DNA of 41,525 bases from Actinomycetota bacterium (GTDB taxonomy: Bacteria > Actinomycetota > Actinomycetes > Actinomycetales > Kineosporiaceae). A program made the translations under genes and the position numbers. The stretch is taken from NCBI GenBank assembly GCA_030837505.1, contig JAUPKJ010000264.1, positions 1 to 41,525 on the forward strand. Direction: 5' to 3'. Numbering within the stretch: position 1 is the stretch's first letter; every line of letters begins with the position of its first letter. The notes under the pieces are model-generated. The model made no database searches. It saw only the letters and a program-made list of their open reading frames with translations, and was not told the origin of the DNA. Below, in pieces: positions 1 to 9,365 of the stretch.

Positions 1-55
1 GTGGGAAATGGCGGTTATTCGCATCCGAATAACCGCCATTTCCCACTTCACGTGA
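1..55. repeat. Long perfect palindrome, copy 1 (window edge)
   Basis: A 21-bp left arm at 1-21 (beginning GTGGGAAATGGCGG) pairs without mismatch to 26-46 around the 4-nt loop CATC. The right side continues into TTCACGTGA (47-55). Its partner would lie before base 1, so the element is probably cut by the window edge. A second copy is at 2624-2683. It lies 88 bp past the stop of the secreted-protein gene and could also terminate transcription, but recurrence of the same sequence favours a dispersed REP- or MITE-like repeat. Confidence 0.8.
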
Positions 56-133
56 GGGTGGAAGGGGAGGGAAACCTGCGCGGGGACTGTGTTCAGGGGA
101 CGTCGTCTGCGGATTCGGGGCTGTTTGGCTTCG

Positions 134-880
134 TCATGTCGTCAGGTTGCTCGTGCAGGATGCTGTCGATTGTCTGTCTGCGGTGTGACAAACTCTGTAT
201 GTGGCTTTGCTTCTGACTTTGAAGCTCCAGCTCGCGGATCCGCCGGTCGTGTATGCCGTGCTCATCCTCACCCACGTTCTCCCCACGTTTCGTTGGAGAA
301 CGAGAGGATTTTTGAGGGACATCTTGGGGAAGCTGTATCCGTCGAAATAGGTCAGACTGGCTGTGATGCGCAGTGTGGCTTGGGCCGGCGCTTTCTTTGA
401 CCTGATGAAGGATGCTTGAGTACGGGTCAGAGCCTTGATATTGACGACCGCAGCGGTTGTTCTGCCCGTCTCCGAGTCGGTGGCCCTCAGCGTGTGGTCC
501 CCGAATCCCTGCAGCATGAATCCGTAGACGGACAGGCTTCCCGATCCTGTCCCGTCGTCCTCCGGGAACAGGAGAGCGGAATCCACGCTCACAGGGGTGG
601 ACGGATGAACCAGGTCCACGTAGACCGCGTGGCAACTCGTGCTGATGTACCCGTACCCGTAGTCAGTGCTCTCACAGGGAGCCGTGACGGTGAACGGGAG
701 CACGATCGGGCTCTGGTTGTAGATCATGCTGGTGCGCCCCGGGAGGATGCTCAATGATCCGAAGTCGGTGACGGTCTCGGCACGAGCCGGCGCAATACCA
801 CCGAAGATCGCTACGGCCGAAGACACCACCAGGAACGTTCCGAACCTGTTCGGGCGGCGGGACGATCGACACTCAACCAC
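134..880 (-). CDS. Secreted protein of unknown function
   Basis: This 248-residue protein starts with GTG at 880, preceded by AAGGGA about eight bases upstream. Its N-terminus is a classic Sec signal: basic residues to about 12, a hydrophobic core (FLVVSSAVAIFGGIA), and an A-R-A site near residue 35. The mature part is rich in Thr, Ser and Tyr with few charged residues and two separate cysteine pairs, suggesting a disulfide-bonded beta-rich extracellular domain. I do not recognise a family. The coding sequence is less GC-rich than the genes after 2800, consistent with transfer. A perfect 24-bp palindrome lies 43 bp upstream of the start and could be its operator. Confidence 0.75.
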   Translation of the reverse strand: MVECRSSRRPNRFGTFLVVSSAVAIFGGIAPARAETVTDFGSLSILPGRTSMIYNQSPIVLPFTVTAPCESTDYGYGYISTSCHAVYVDLVHPSTPVSVDSALLFPEDDGTGSGSLSVYGFMLQGFGDHTLRATDSETGRTTAAVVNIKALTRTQASFIRSKKAPAQATLRITASLTYFDGYSFPKMSLKNPLVLQRNVGRTWVRMSTAYTTGGSASWSFKVRSKATYRVCHTADRQSTASCTSNLTT

Positions 881-922
881 GGGGAATTCCCTTCATCACT
901 GGGCACCGCAGTGCACGACAGT

Positions 923-946
923 TGCTGCCAGAGATCTCTGGCAGCA
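923..946. promoter_or_regulatory. Perfect 24-bp palindrome, candidate operator
   Basis: TGCTGCCAGAGA is followed directly by its exact reverse complement, with no spacer. It is 43 bp upstream of the secreted-protein start on the minus strand. A zero-loop palindrome of this length suits a dimeric repressor site better than a terminator. No regulator gene is adjacent. Confidence 0.45.
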
Positions 947-1034
947 GCCTCCATAGCCGTGAATCAATTATCAGGGACCTGCAGGAAACTGGAAATCACC
1001 CGACCAGGTCGATCCCAACCACGTCACTATCTCG

Positions 1035-1081
1035 ATGTGGAACGGGAGATGATCATTCGTGTGCGTATAACCCTCACCTCC
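1035..1081. repeat. Degenerate relative of the long palindrome
   Basis: The right half resembles copy 2: TGCGTATAACC here against TGCGAATAACC, about 15 of 20 matching in the best block. The left half shares GGGA and ATGA blocks. Arm pairing is largely lost. It could be an eroded third copy or chance similarity. Confidence 0.3.
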
Positions 1082-1236
1082 GGCCTGATCGAGAACTCGC
1101 TGCTCCCACGGCCGGTCACGCCGTCGTCACGGTGGCCGAATCGCGATCGCCCTGGACCCGGTGTCCCCTCGGCTTCCGACCGGCATGCCCCATTTTGGGG
1201 ATGGCGATGGTGGCGATGTTCGCCCAATATGGTGGG

Positions 1237-1548
1237 ATGAGTGAAGCGGGTTCTCTCCTGTCTGACGATGGCACCACACCCCTGGGTGTGCGTGAGGCCC
1301 GGGACCGGTTCGGTGACCTGGTCATGCGGGCTGCGGCGGCTGGGGACATCACCCGGATCTCACAGGGACGCTCCCACCGGACGGTCGCCGCGATCGTGCC
1401 GATCGAGGTCCTGGAGGAGTACGAGGCACTCCTGGACGCCCAGGATGCTCTGGACGCGCGCGTCGCCGCCGAGCGCCTGGCGGACCTCGATGCTGGACGC
1501 GAGACCGCCCGACCGGCCGCTGAGGTGTTCGCGGACCTCGGTCTGTGA
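1237..1548 (+). CDS. Phd/YefM-type antitoxin
   Basis: This 103-residue protein has the N-terminal Phd/YefM signature: VREARDRFGDLV, then a beta strand with ITRISQGRSHRTVAAIVPIEVLEEYEAL. That is the DNA-binding half of type II antitoxins that repress their own operon. A helical, acidic and alanine-rich tail would clamp the toxin. ATG at 1237 is chosen because the domain begins soon after it; ATGs at 1201 or 1207 are possible, the latter with GGGG in front. Its stop overlaps the next start by four bases (GTGA), the usual coupling in antitoxin-toxin pairs. The family call is good; the exact start is uncertain. Confidence 0.75.
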   Translation: MSEAGSLLSDDGTTPLGVREARDRFGDLVMRAAAAGDITRISQGRSHRTVAAIVPIEVLEEYEALLDAQDALDARVAAERLADLDAGRETARPAAEVFADLGL

Positions 1549-1718
1549 GCGGCTACAGAATCGAGATCAGGGCCTTCACAGAGGCGACAGCCGTGAGCGT
1601 TCACCGGCTGCGCGACACGTGGCAGATCGCCCGGCGCGGCCCTCGGTCGTATCCCGACGAGGTGTGGGGAACGGTGGACCTGAGGACGCGAACGACCACC
1701 GTGCCGCGCCTCACGTGA
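1545..1718 (+). pseudogene. Short RelE-like toxin, probably truncated
   Basis: A 57-codon frame begins at GTG 1545, overlapping the antitoxin stop. Its first residues (SGYRIEIRAFTEA) look like the first beta strand of RelE/ParE-type toxins, which are usually 85-95 residues long. The rest lacks the family's later strands and catalytic Arg/Tyr-rich segment. Position and overlap argue that it is, or was, the toxin partner. Nothing longer is open in another frame before the terminator at 1767-1796. An inactive remnant is my reading; a divergent mini-toxin cannot be excluded. Confidence 0.45.
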
Positions 1719-1766
1719 TGCCGAGGACGTTTCGACCGCCACTGGCCTGGCAAGGTGACGAATTGC

Positions 1767-1796
1767 GACGAGGGTTTCCGTTGGGAAACCCTCGTT
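1767..1796. terminator. Bidirectional terminator between convergent modules
   Basis: CGAGGGTTTCC at 1769-1779 pairs perfectly with 1784-1794 around GTTG, with one further A-T and one G-U pair outside. It sits between the toxin-like frame ending at 1718 and the PIN fragment ending at 1814 on the other strand. Confidence 0.7.
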
Positions 1797-1813
1797 ACCT
1801 TCACTGGACGCTC

Positions 1814-1945
1814 TCAGACAGGTTCGTCTGCGTGATTGGCCAGGTCGAGCAGTACATCGGCGCGGTCTGCAGCGATCGCGTGGTGGAGCGCCGAGGCGTC
1901 CCAGGCGAGCGTTCGGGGGCGTGGGCTCTTCGGACGGCTGGTCAC
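1814..1945 (-). pseudogene. PIN-domain protein, N-terminal fragment
   Basis: GTG at 1945 overlaps the preceding ImmA-like stop by four bases (GTGA) and opens a 43-residue frame. It contains TLAWDASALHHAIAADRADVLLDLA, the first strand and catalytic-Asp region of PIN-domain nucleases found next to ImmA-like genes in actinomycetes. The frame stops there, whereas a full protein would be about 150-200 residues with further acidic residues. The family call rests on this one motif, but the coupled ImmA tail supports it. Probably inactive. Confidence 0.5.
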
Positions 1946-2250
1946 TGGGCCTCGGGGAGGTGTCGGTCCGGAAGGTCGTTCTCGGTGATGGCGCCGTGGA
2001 CCAGTTCCACTGCTCTGGCGGCGGTGATGGTTCCGGTCCGCCAGGCTGTGATGACGGATCGCCGCCAGATCCCGGAGGTCTGTCCGGCGGGCAGGTCCTC
2101 CTCGGGGACGGTGCCGACGACTTCGAGGAATTCCCCCCGGCGGGGCCGGTCCGGGCGAAGCCGCCGGGCCTCGTCCTCGGTGATCAGTTCGCAGCGTTCG
2201 GCTGCGGCCACCACGACCGACCAGGAGACCCGGTACGTGGCACGCTGTCG
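1942..2250 (-). pseudogene. ImmA/IrrE-type metallopeptidase, C-terminal fragment
   Basis: The open frame runs from a stop at 2251-2253 and contains YRVSWSVVVAAAERCELITEDEARRL, later ARAVELVHGAITENDLPDR. I recognise this as the C-terminal region of actinobacterial ImmA/IrrE-family proteins. The N-terminal HTH and the HExxH zinc site are missing and no upstream frame supplies them. GTG at 2214 could start a 90-residue product. A short ATG frame at 2269 (MTEDLRDD) is out of frame. I infer a decayed ImmA-PIN toxin-antitoxin-like pair. Confidence 0.5.
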
Positions 2251-2253
2251 TCA

Positions 2254-2445
2254 CGTAGGTCTTCGGTCATGGCGTGCACGACGCCGGTGGGCTTCGGCTT
2301 GAGGTGAGGTGGGACGGTGCCCGGTCCCCCCGTTCACCGGGGCCGGGGAGTTCTGGTGCCGGATCGAAGGAACCTGCCGCCGTGGCTCAGGGGCATGATC
2401 CGCAGGACTACGGCCCCCCTGGGCGTTACCAGCGCTTCGCCGCGA
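2254..2445. other. Intergenic remnant DNA
   Basis: No feature can be supported here. It lies between the 5' break of the ImmA fragment and the stop of the TPR fragment, and may be eroded sequence from either. Confidence 0.3.
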
Positions 2446-2583
2446 TCAGGAAACAGCTCGAGCCCTGCGAAGGTTGTCCCTGATCTTCGTGATCAGCAGA
2501 TGCCCCTCACTGAGCATCCGCTCAGCTCCGGACAACGCCGCCTCGTACAGGGGCAGGGCCCGTTCCAGGTTCCCCTTGACCTG
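2446..2583 (-). pseudogene. TPR protein, C-terminal fragment
   Basis: Reading towards 2446, the frame gives GNLERALPLYEAALSGAERM, then HLLITKIRDNLRRARAVS and a stop. This is the last tetratricopeptide unit of actinobacterial TPR or NB-ARC-TPR proteins, whose usual form ends in D-H-P-L-T-x-x-x-R-D-N-L. Recognisable homology starts only about 35 bp after the palindrome at 2624-2683; the several hundred upstream residues expected are absent. The repeat therefore sits at or very near the truncation point. Confidence 0.6.
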
Positions 2584-2623
2584 CCTGGCCCTGTCTGCCC
2601 CTTCCCCTCCTGTCGGTACCTCG

Positions 2624-2683
2624 ACGTGAAGTGGGAAATGACGGTTATACGGATGCGAATAACCGCCATTTCCCACTTCACGT
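2624..2683. repeat. Long palindrome, copy 2
   Basis: The arms 2624-2651 and 2656-2683 are 28 bp long with two mismatches around the loop GATG. The right arm is identical to copy 1 from CGAATAACC through CCCACTTCACGTGA. The element stands alone between a truncated TPR gene and the leader of the phosphodiesterase gene. Confidence 0.8.
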
Positions 2684-2814
2684 GATGGGGATGGGGGTGG
2701 GAGAGGGGAGGGGGGAGAGAAGAGGGGGGCAGCGTCTTGCTGGGTGTGGGGTTCGTCTGTCCGGTGGCGGGGGGACGGCGGAGGGGGGAAGGTGGGGAGT
2801 GTCGTGGGGGTGCT

Positions 2815-5271
2815 ATGCGTACGCTGGTCGGGGTGTGGCGGTTCCTGCCGACCTTCCGGGACGTGCGGGACGGCGCCGTCGGCCTTGTGATCACCGCGGT
2901 CAGCCTTGTCGTGGCTGCCCGGATCGTGGACGGGTTCTCCATGGACGGGCCGGGGCCGCCTTTGGCGGCGGCCGGGCTCGTGGGGATCGGTGACCTTCTG
3001 GCGCGGCCCCTGCTGCGTTCGACCGTCAGTCGGCTGGGGGCGGTCTCTGCGCTGCTGATCGGCGTTTTGTGGCAGGTGCTGCTGCTGTGGCTGATCCTGG
3101 ACAAACTTCCCGGGACACACCTGGCCTCCGTGACGACTGTCGTGTGGACCCTGCTCGTGGTCGCCCTGGTCGGGGCGATCAGCCGGTGGGTGACCGGCCA
3201 CAACGACAGCTCCTACCTCGTGGCCGACCTGGTCCGGCGGGGACGGCGCCGCCGCGCCCGCGAAGCCCGCGAGGAACGCCGGGCCCGCGAAACCCGCGAC
3301 CCCCCGCAGGCCGAGCAGAACGAACAGGCCCCGCAGGCCGAGCAGGCCCAACAGACCGAGCAAGCCCCGCAGAACGAGCAAGCCCCGCAGACCGAGCAAG
3401 CCCCGCAGGCCGAGCAAGCCCAACAGACCGAGCAAGCCCCGCAGAACGAACAGGCCCAACAGACCGAGCAAGCCCCGCAGAACGAACAGGCCCAACAGAC
3501 CGAGCAAGCCCAACAGGCCGCGCAAGCCCAACAGAACGAACACGCCCAACAGGCCCAACAGGCCGAACAGGCCGAGCTGACCGAGCTGGCTCGGGAGGCG
3601 GGGCGGGGGAGGGACGTGCCGCCGGGGCTCGTTGTCGTGCAGATCGACGGGCTGTCGTACCCGCTGTTGGAAACGGGGGTGATGTCCGGGAACCTCGGCA
3701 CCCTTGCCCGGTGGGTGCGCGGGGGCAGTCACCGGGCGACCGGGTGGTGGGCCAGGCTGCCCTCCACCACGCCGGCCAGCCAGGCGGGGCTGCTCCACGG
3801 CAACTCCGAGGGTATCTGCGCTTTCCGGTGGTGGGACCGGAGCACGGGTCGGCTCATGGTCATGAGCCGGCCTCGGGACGCAGCCCTCGTCGAGAGCCAG
3901 ATCTCCGACGGTGCGGGGCTCCTCGCCGCCGGGGGCGTCAGCATTTCGAACACTTTTTCCGGGGACGCCGACACGAGCCTGCTCGTCGTGAGCCGGGCCG
4001 GATCGCGCGGGGGCCTGGGGCCGGGAGCCGACTACCTGAGGTTTTTCGCCGGGCCGTTCGTGTTCTTTCGGGCGCTGTTCATGGCCTTCGGGGAGATGGC
4101 CAAGGAGCTGTACCAGGCGTGGCAGCAGCGGGCCCGGCACATCGAGCCGCGGGTGTCGCGTCACGGCGCGTTCGTCCTGCTGCGGGCCATTTCGAACGTC
4201 CTGTTGCGCGACCTGAACGTCGCGCTCGTCGCCGAGCACATGGCGCGCGGGGCTCCGGTGATCTTCGTGGACTTCGTCGACTACGACGAGATCGCCCACC
4301 ACGCCGGGGTTGCGCGCCCCGAGGCCATGGACGCCCTGGCCGGGGTCGACCGCGTGCTGGCGACCCTGGAGAAGGTCGCGGACGCCGTCGAGAGGCCCTA
4401 CCGTTTCGTCGTCCTGTCCGATCACGGGCAGAGCCAGGGCGCGACCTTCCGGCAGATCCACGGGCGCAGCCTGGAGGACGTGGTCCGCGACCTGTGCGGG
4501 ACCGGGGCCGACCGCACGGTCGTGTCGACCGAGGAAGCCGAGGCGTGGACGCCCCTGAACACCCTGCTGTCCGACGTGCTCGGGTCGTCGCCGTCCACGG
4601 CGCGCTGGCGGGACACGCGTCCAGCGGGTCCGGGCGCCGGAGTCGTCCTGGGACCGCAGCGGCCCGCCCGCCAGGACCCGGCCGCGGGCCAGGTGCCGGA
4701 GCTCGTCGTGGCCGGGTCCGGGAACCTGGGCCTGGTCTGGTTCCCGGCCCGCTGCGAGCACGTCACCCTGGAGGACCTGCACCGCGACCACCCGGCGCTC
4801 GTGCCCGGGCTGCTGGACCACGAGGCCATCGGGTTCGTCCTGGCGCGCAGCGCCCGCGGGCCGATCGTCGTGGGAGCCGCCGGGGTCAGGCTCCTGCAGG
4901 ACGGCACGGTGGAGGGCCACGACCCCCTGGAGCCCTTCGGCCCCCGGGCCGCGGCCGACCTCGCGCGCGTCGCCGCCATGCGGACCTGCCCGGACCTGCT
5001 GGTCCACTCCCGCGTCGACCCCTTCAGCGGTGACGTCCACGCGTTCGAGGAACTGGTGGGGTCCCACGGCGGGCTGGGCGGGTGGCAGAACCGGGCAGTC
5101 CTGGTGCACCCCGCCGACTGGGTGATCGACGACGACCTGCTGGATCGTTCCGTACCGACCGACCCCATGCTGGTGGGGGCGGAGTCCGTCCACGAGCAAC
5201 TCGTACGCTGGCTCGAACGCTCCGGGGCTCGCCTCCGGGACCTGCCCCGACGGCCCAAGGAGTGTCGGTGA
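2815..5271 (+). CDS. Membrane-anchored phosphodiesterase with holin-like N-terminus
   Basis: This 818-residue protein starts at ATG 2815 behind GGGGG. Residues 20-123 form four membrane segments like the holin/YvlD four-helix family, then an Arg-rich cytoplasmic turn. Residues 164-255 are a hydrophilic hexapeptide repeat (E-Q-A-P/Q-Q-x). From about 265 there is an alkaline-phosphatase/type I phosphodiesterase fold: VVVQIDGLSY (metal Asp), STTPASQAGLL (nucleophile region), FVDFVDYDEIAHHAG and VVLSDHGQSQG (metal ligands). Related actinobacterial proteins carry the same holin-plus-phosphatase fusion; the substrate is unknown, perhaps a lipid-linked phosphodiester. The MBL-fold gene follows after seven bases, probably in one operon. 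Confidence 0.85.
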   Translation: MRTLVGVWRFLPTFRDVRDGAVGLVITAVSLVVAARIVDGFSMDGPGPPLAAAGLVGIGDLLARPLLRSTVSRLGAVSALLIGVLWQVLLLWLILDKLPGTHLASVTTVVWTLLVVALVGAISRWVTGHNDSSYLVADLVRRGRRRRAREAREERRARETRDPPQAEQNEQAPQAEQAQQTEQAPQNEQAPQTEQAPQAEQAQQTEQAPQNEQAQQTEQAPQNEQAQQTEQAQQAAQAQQNEHAQQAQQAEQAELTELAREAGRGRDVPPGLVVVQIDGLSYPLLETGVMSGNLGTLARWVRGGSHRATGWWARLPSTTPASQAGLLHGNSEGICAFRWWDRSTGRLMVMSRPRDAALVESQISDGAGLLAAGGVSISNTFSGDADTSLLVVSRAGSRGGLGPGADYLRFFAGPFVFFRALFMAFGEMAKELYQAWQQRARHIEPRVSRHGAFVLLRAISNVLLRDLNVALVAEHMARGAPVIFVDFVDYDEIAHHAGVARPEAMDALAGVDRVLATLEKVADAVERPYRFVVLSDHGQSQGATFRQIHGRSLEDVVRDLCGTGADRTVVSTEEAEAWTPLNTLLSDVLGSSPSTARWRDTRPAGPGAGVVLGPQRPARQDPAAGQVPELVVAGSGNLGLVWFPARCEHVTLEDLHRDHPALVPGLLDHEAIGFVLARSARGPIVVGAAGVRLLQDGTVEGHDPLEPFGPRAAADLARVAAMRTCPDLLVHSRVDPFSGDVHAFEELVGSHGGLGGWQNRAVLVHPADWVIDDDLLDRSVPTDPMLVGAESVHEQLVRWLERSGARLRDLPRRPKECR
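3301..3590 (+). repeat. 18-bp coding tandem repeat (hexapeptide linker)
   Basis: About fifteen degenerate 18-bp units (such as GAGCAAGCCCCGCAGAAC) encode E-Q-A-P-Q-N and variants, joining the membrane and phosphatase domains. Adjacent units are nearly identical at the DNA level, so slippage or unequal exchange is likely and the linker length may vary among strains. Confidence 0.85.
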
Positions 5272-5278
5272 CCGATCG

Positions 5279-6181
5279 ATGACGGCCCGGACGACGTCCG
5301 GCGTCCGCGTGACCTGGTGGGGGCACTCGACCGTCCTGGTCGAGCTGGACGGCGCCACCCTGCTGGCCGACCCCCTCCTGCGGCACCGCACCGGGTGGTT
5401 GCGGCGCAGCGTCCCCGTTCCCGATGCCTGCCGGTGGGACCGGAGGACCGACGCCGTCCTCGTCTCCCACCTGCACCACGACCACTGCGACCTGCCGACC
5501 CTGCGCCGGCTGCGGGCCCCCACCGTGCTGGCCCCGGCCGGCGCGGGCGCGTGGCTGCGTTCCCGCGGGGTGGACGGTGTCCTCGAACTGCCCGTGGGAT
5601 CACTGCGCAGCGTGGCCCCCGGGGTGAGGGTGACAGCGGTGCCCGCGTACCACAGCGGCCGCCGGGAGCCCTTCGGGCCCGTGGCCCAGGCCGTGGGCCA
5701 CCTCGTGGAGGGACCCTCCGGCACGGTGTGGATCTGCGGCGACACCGACCTGTACGACGGGATGGCCGAGCTGCGGGCCCTGACCGCCTCCGGCAGGATC
5801 GACCTCGCCCTCGTCCCCGTCTGGGGGTGGGGACCGAAACTCGGCCCCGGCCACCTCGACCCGGAGCGCGCGGCCCGGGCCGTGGCGCTGTCCGGGGCCG
5901 CCCACGCCGTCCCCGTCCACTGGGGGACCCTGCATCCGTGGGGGCTGGGTCGCGCCGTGCGCGTCGCCTCGGCCTCCCCCGGGACCCGGTTCGCAACCGC
6001 CCTGGAAGCCCTGCCGGGCCCCGGACTGGCACATTTGCTGTCCGTGGGCGGAACCCTGGAACTCCCCGTGGCCTCCCGCCGGGTCCGGGACCGCAGACTT
6101 CGGGACCGCCGGTTCCGGAGCCTGCGGGGGAGAGACCTCAAGGGAGGAGACCTCGCGGCCGCTGTACGCCGGTCGCTCTAG
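5279..6181 (+). CDS. MBL-fold metal-dependent hydrolase (UlaG/YtnP-like)
   Basis: This 300-residue protein carries the metallo-beta-lactamase motif SHLHHDHCD (His64, His66, Asp68, His69), then AYHSGR, an ICGDTDLYDG metal-site Asp, and VPVHWGTLHP supplying the last His. This matches the UlaG-like branch (beta-lactamase superfamily 2), which acts on phosphoesters or lactones; the substrate is unknown. It lies seven bases after the phosphodiesterase gene, so they are probably co-transcribed. The tail is rich in Arg (RRVRDRRLRDRRFRSLRGRDLK). The stop TAG at 6179-6181 uses the first bases of the MITE-like element, so the native C-terminus may have been altered by insertion. Confidence 0.85.
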   Translation: MTARTTSGVRVTWWGHSTVLVELDGATLLADPLLRHRTGWLRRSVPVPDACRWDRRTDAVLVSHLHHDHCDLPTLRRLRAPTVLAPAGAGAWLRSRGVDGVLELPVGSLRSVAPGVRVTAVPAYHSGRREPFGPVAQAVGHLVEGPSGTVWICGDTDLYDGMAELRALTASGRIDLALVPVWGWGPKLGPGHLDPERAARAVALSGAAHAVPVHWGTLHPWGLGRAVRVASASPGTRFATALEALPGPGLAHLLSVGGTLELPVASRRVRDRRLRDRRFRSLRGRDLKGGDLAAAVRRSL

Positions 6182-6343
6182 GGTCTGTTTCGGAATTCTG
6201 TCGGTGCTGTGCGTGGTCCGGTTGAGTGCTCTGGAAGGCCGCAGGAGGGGCCGACAGTGGTTCCGATCGGCCCAGACGAGAACACCCCGGAGCGCCGACC
6301 GGGCCGGGCACAGCACCGGGCAGGAGTTGGCGAAACAGACCCT
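6180..6343. mobile_element. MITE-like element with 13-bp terminal inverted repeats
   Basis: AGGGTCTGTTTCG at 6180-6192 is the exact inverse of 6331-6343. A second inverted pair, CGGTGCTGTGC at 6202-6212 against 6308-6318, lies just inside. The 164-bp element has no transposase frame. I see no clear target duplication, and the parent IS family cannot be named from the ends alone. It occupies nearly the whole gap between two convergent genes. Confidence 0.65.
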
Positions 6344-6361
6344 GGGAACGACCGGCACCGG

Positions 6362-6805
6362 TCACCGACGTGTGCGGCGGGACCTGCGCCGGGACTGTCC
6401 GCGCTCGGGGCGTGACGACGGCTCGACCGGGGCCGCGGGCACGGGCCGACCGAACAGGGCCAGGACGGCCTCGCGGTCGTCGCGGCGCGCCAGGCGGTTC
6501 CTGCGCTGGTGGCCGCAGACCTCGCAGCGCTGAACAACGTGCGTGGTGCCGTCCTCGTGCAACGCTGCGATCGGGGGCATGAGTCCGCCGCAGGTCGAAC
6601 TCCTGTCGCCCGGGTTGACGTCGACGTGCCGGGACCACAGGCAGGCGGGGCAGTGGTTGGTGTAACCGTTCCCCCGGACCTGCGCGCCGCAGTGCCCGCA
6701 CGCGAAGTCCTCGACGGTCCGCCGGAACAGCCCACCCCCGGACAGCCCGTCCGACGCATCGCCGGGGCCGTCCGGCGAGTCGGGCCGGGACGGTCGTTCA
6801 CGCAC
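6362..6805 (-). CDS. RNHCP-domain zinc protein
   Basis: This 147-residue protein contains the RNHCP signature FACGHCG...NHCPACLWSRHVDVNPGDR...CGGLMPPI. Cys36/Cys39 and Cys52/Cys55, with the later Cys and His residues, suit one or two zinc sites. RNHCP is a small family known mainly from actinobacteria and has no established function. The first asparagine motif reads T-N-H-C-P rather than R-N-H-C-P. The N-terminal 30 residues and the Arg-rich tail look disordered. It ends just beyond the MITE-like element and starts 15 bp after the DUF3043 stop, so the two may be co-transcribed. Confidence 0.85.
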   Translation of the reverse strand: MRERPSRPDSPDGPGDASDGLSGGGLFRRTVEDFACGHCGAQVRGNGYTNHCPACLWSRHVDVNPGDRSSTCGGLMPPIAALHEDGTTHVVQRCEVCGHQRRNRLARRDDREAVLALFGRPVPAAPVEPSSRPERGQSRRRSRRTRR

Positions 6806-6820
6806 GGCAGGCCCTGTCCC

Positions 6821-9270
<2,450 letters not shown>

Positions 9271-9365
9271 CCGGCTCTGACCGTCCCTGGTCGTCAGGCT
9301 CCCCTTCGCAGGAGCCCGTGGAACCCCTCGAACCCTGACAACCCACACAACCCGAACGGGACACG

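Larger units (their letters stand above)
881..1236. other. Intergenic region with regulatory palindrome and degenerate repeat
   Basis: This 356-bp stretch separates the divergent secreted-protein and Phd-antitoxin genes. It contains the 24-bp palindrome at 923-946, a weak relative of the flanking long palindrome near 1035-1081, and a TATGGT hexamer at 1228-1233. No coding sequence is convincing. Confidence 0.5.

Noticed and set aside
1601-1804. Minus-strand frame opposite the toxin-like gene
   Set aside because: It crosses the terminator hairpin and has no recognisable motif.
3213-3701. Cysteine-rich minus-strand frame with C-W-A-C repeats
   Set aside because: It is the antisense reading of the 18-bp repeat in the phosphodiesterase linker.
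2446-6141. A 1231-codon minus-strand open frame
   Set aside because: It runs antisense to the phosphodiesterase and MBL genes, both of which have clear family motifs. Its composition is Arg/Pro-rich as in high-GC shadows. Only its last 45 codons (TPR fragment) are protein-like, and they are annotated separately.
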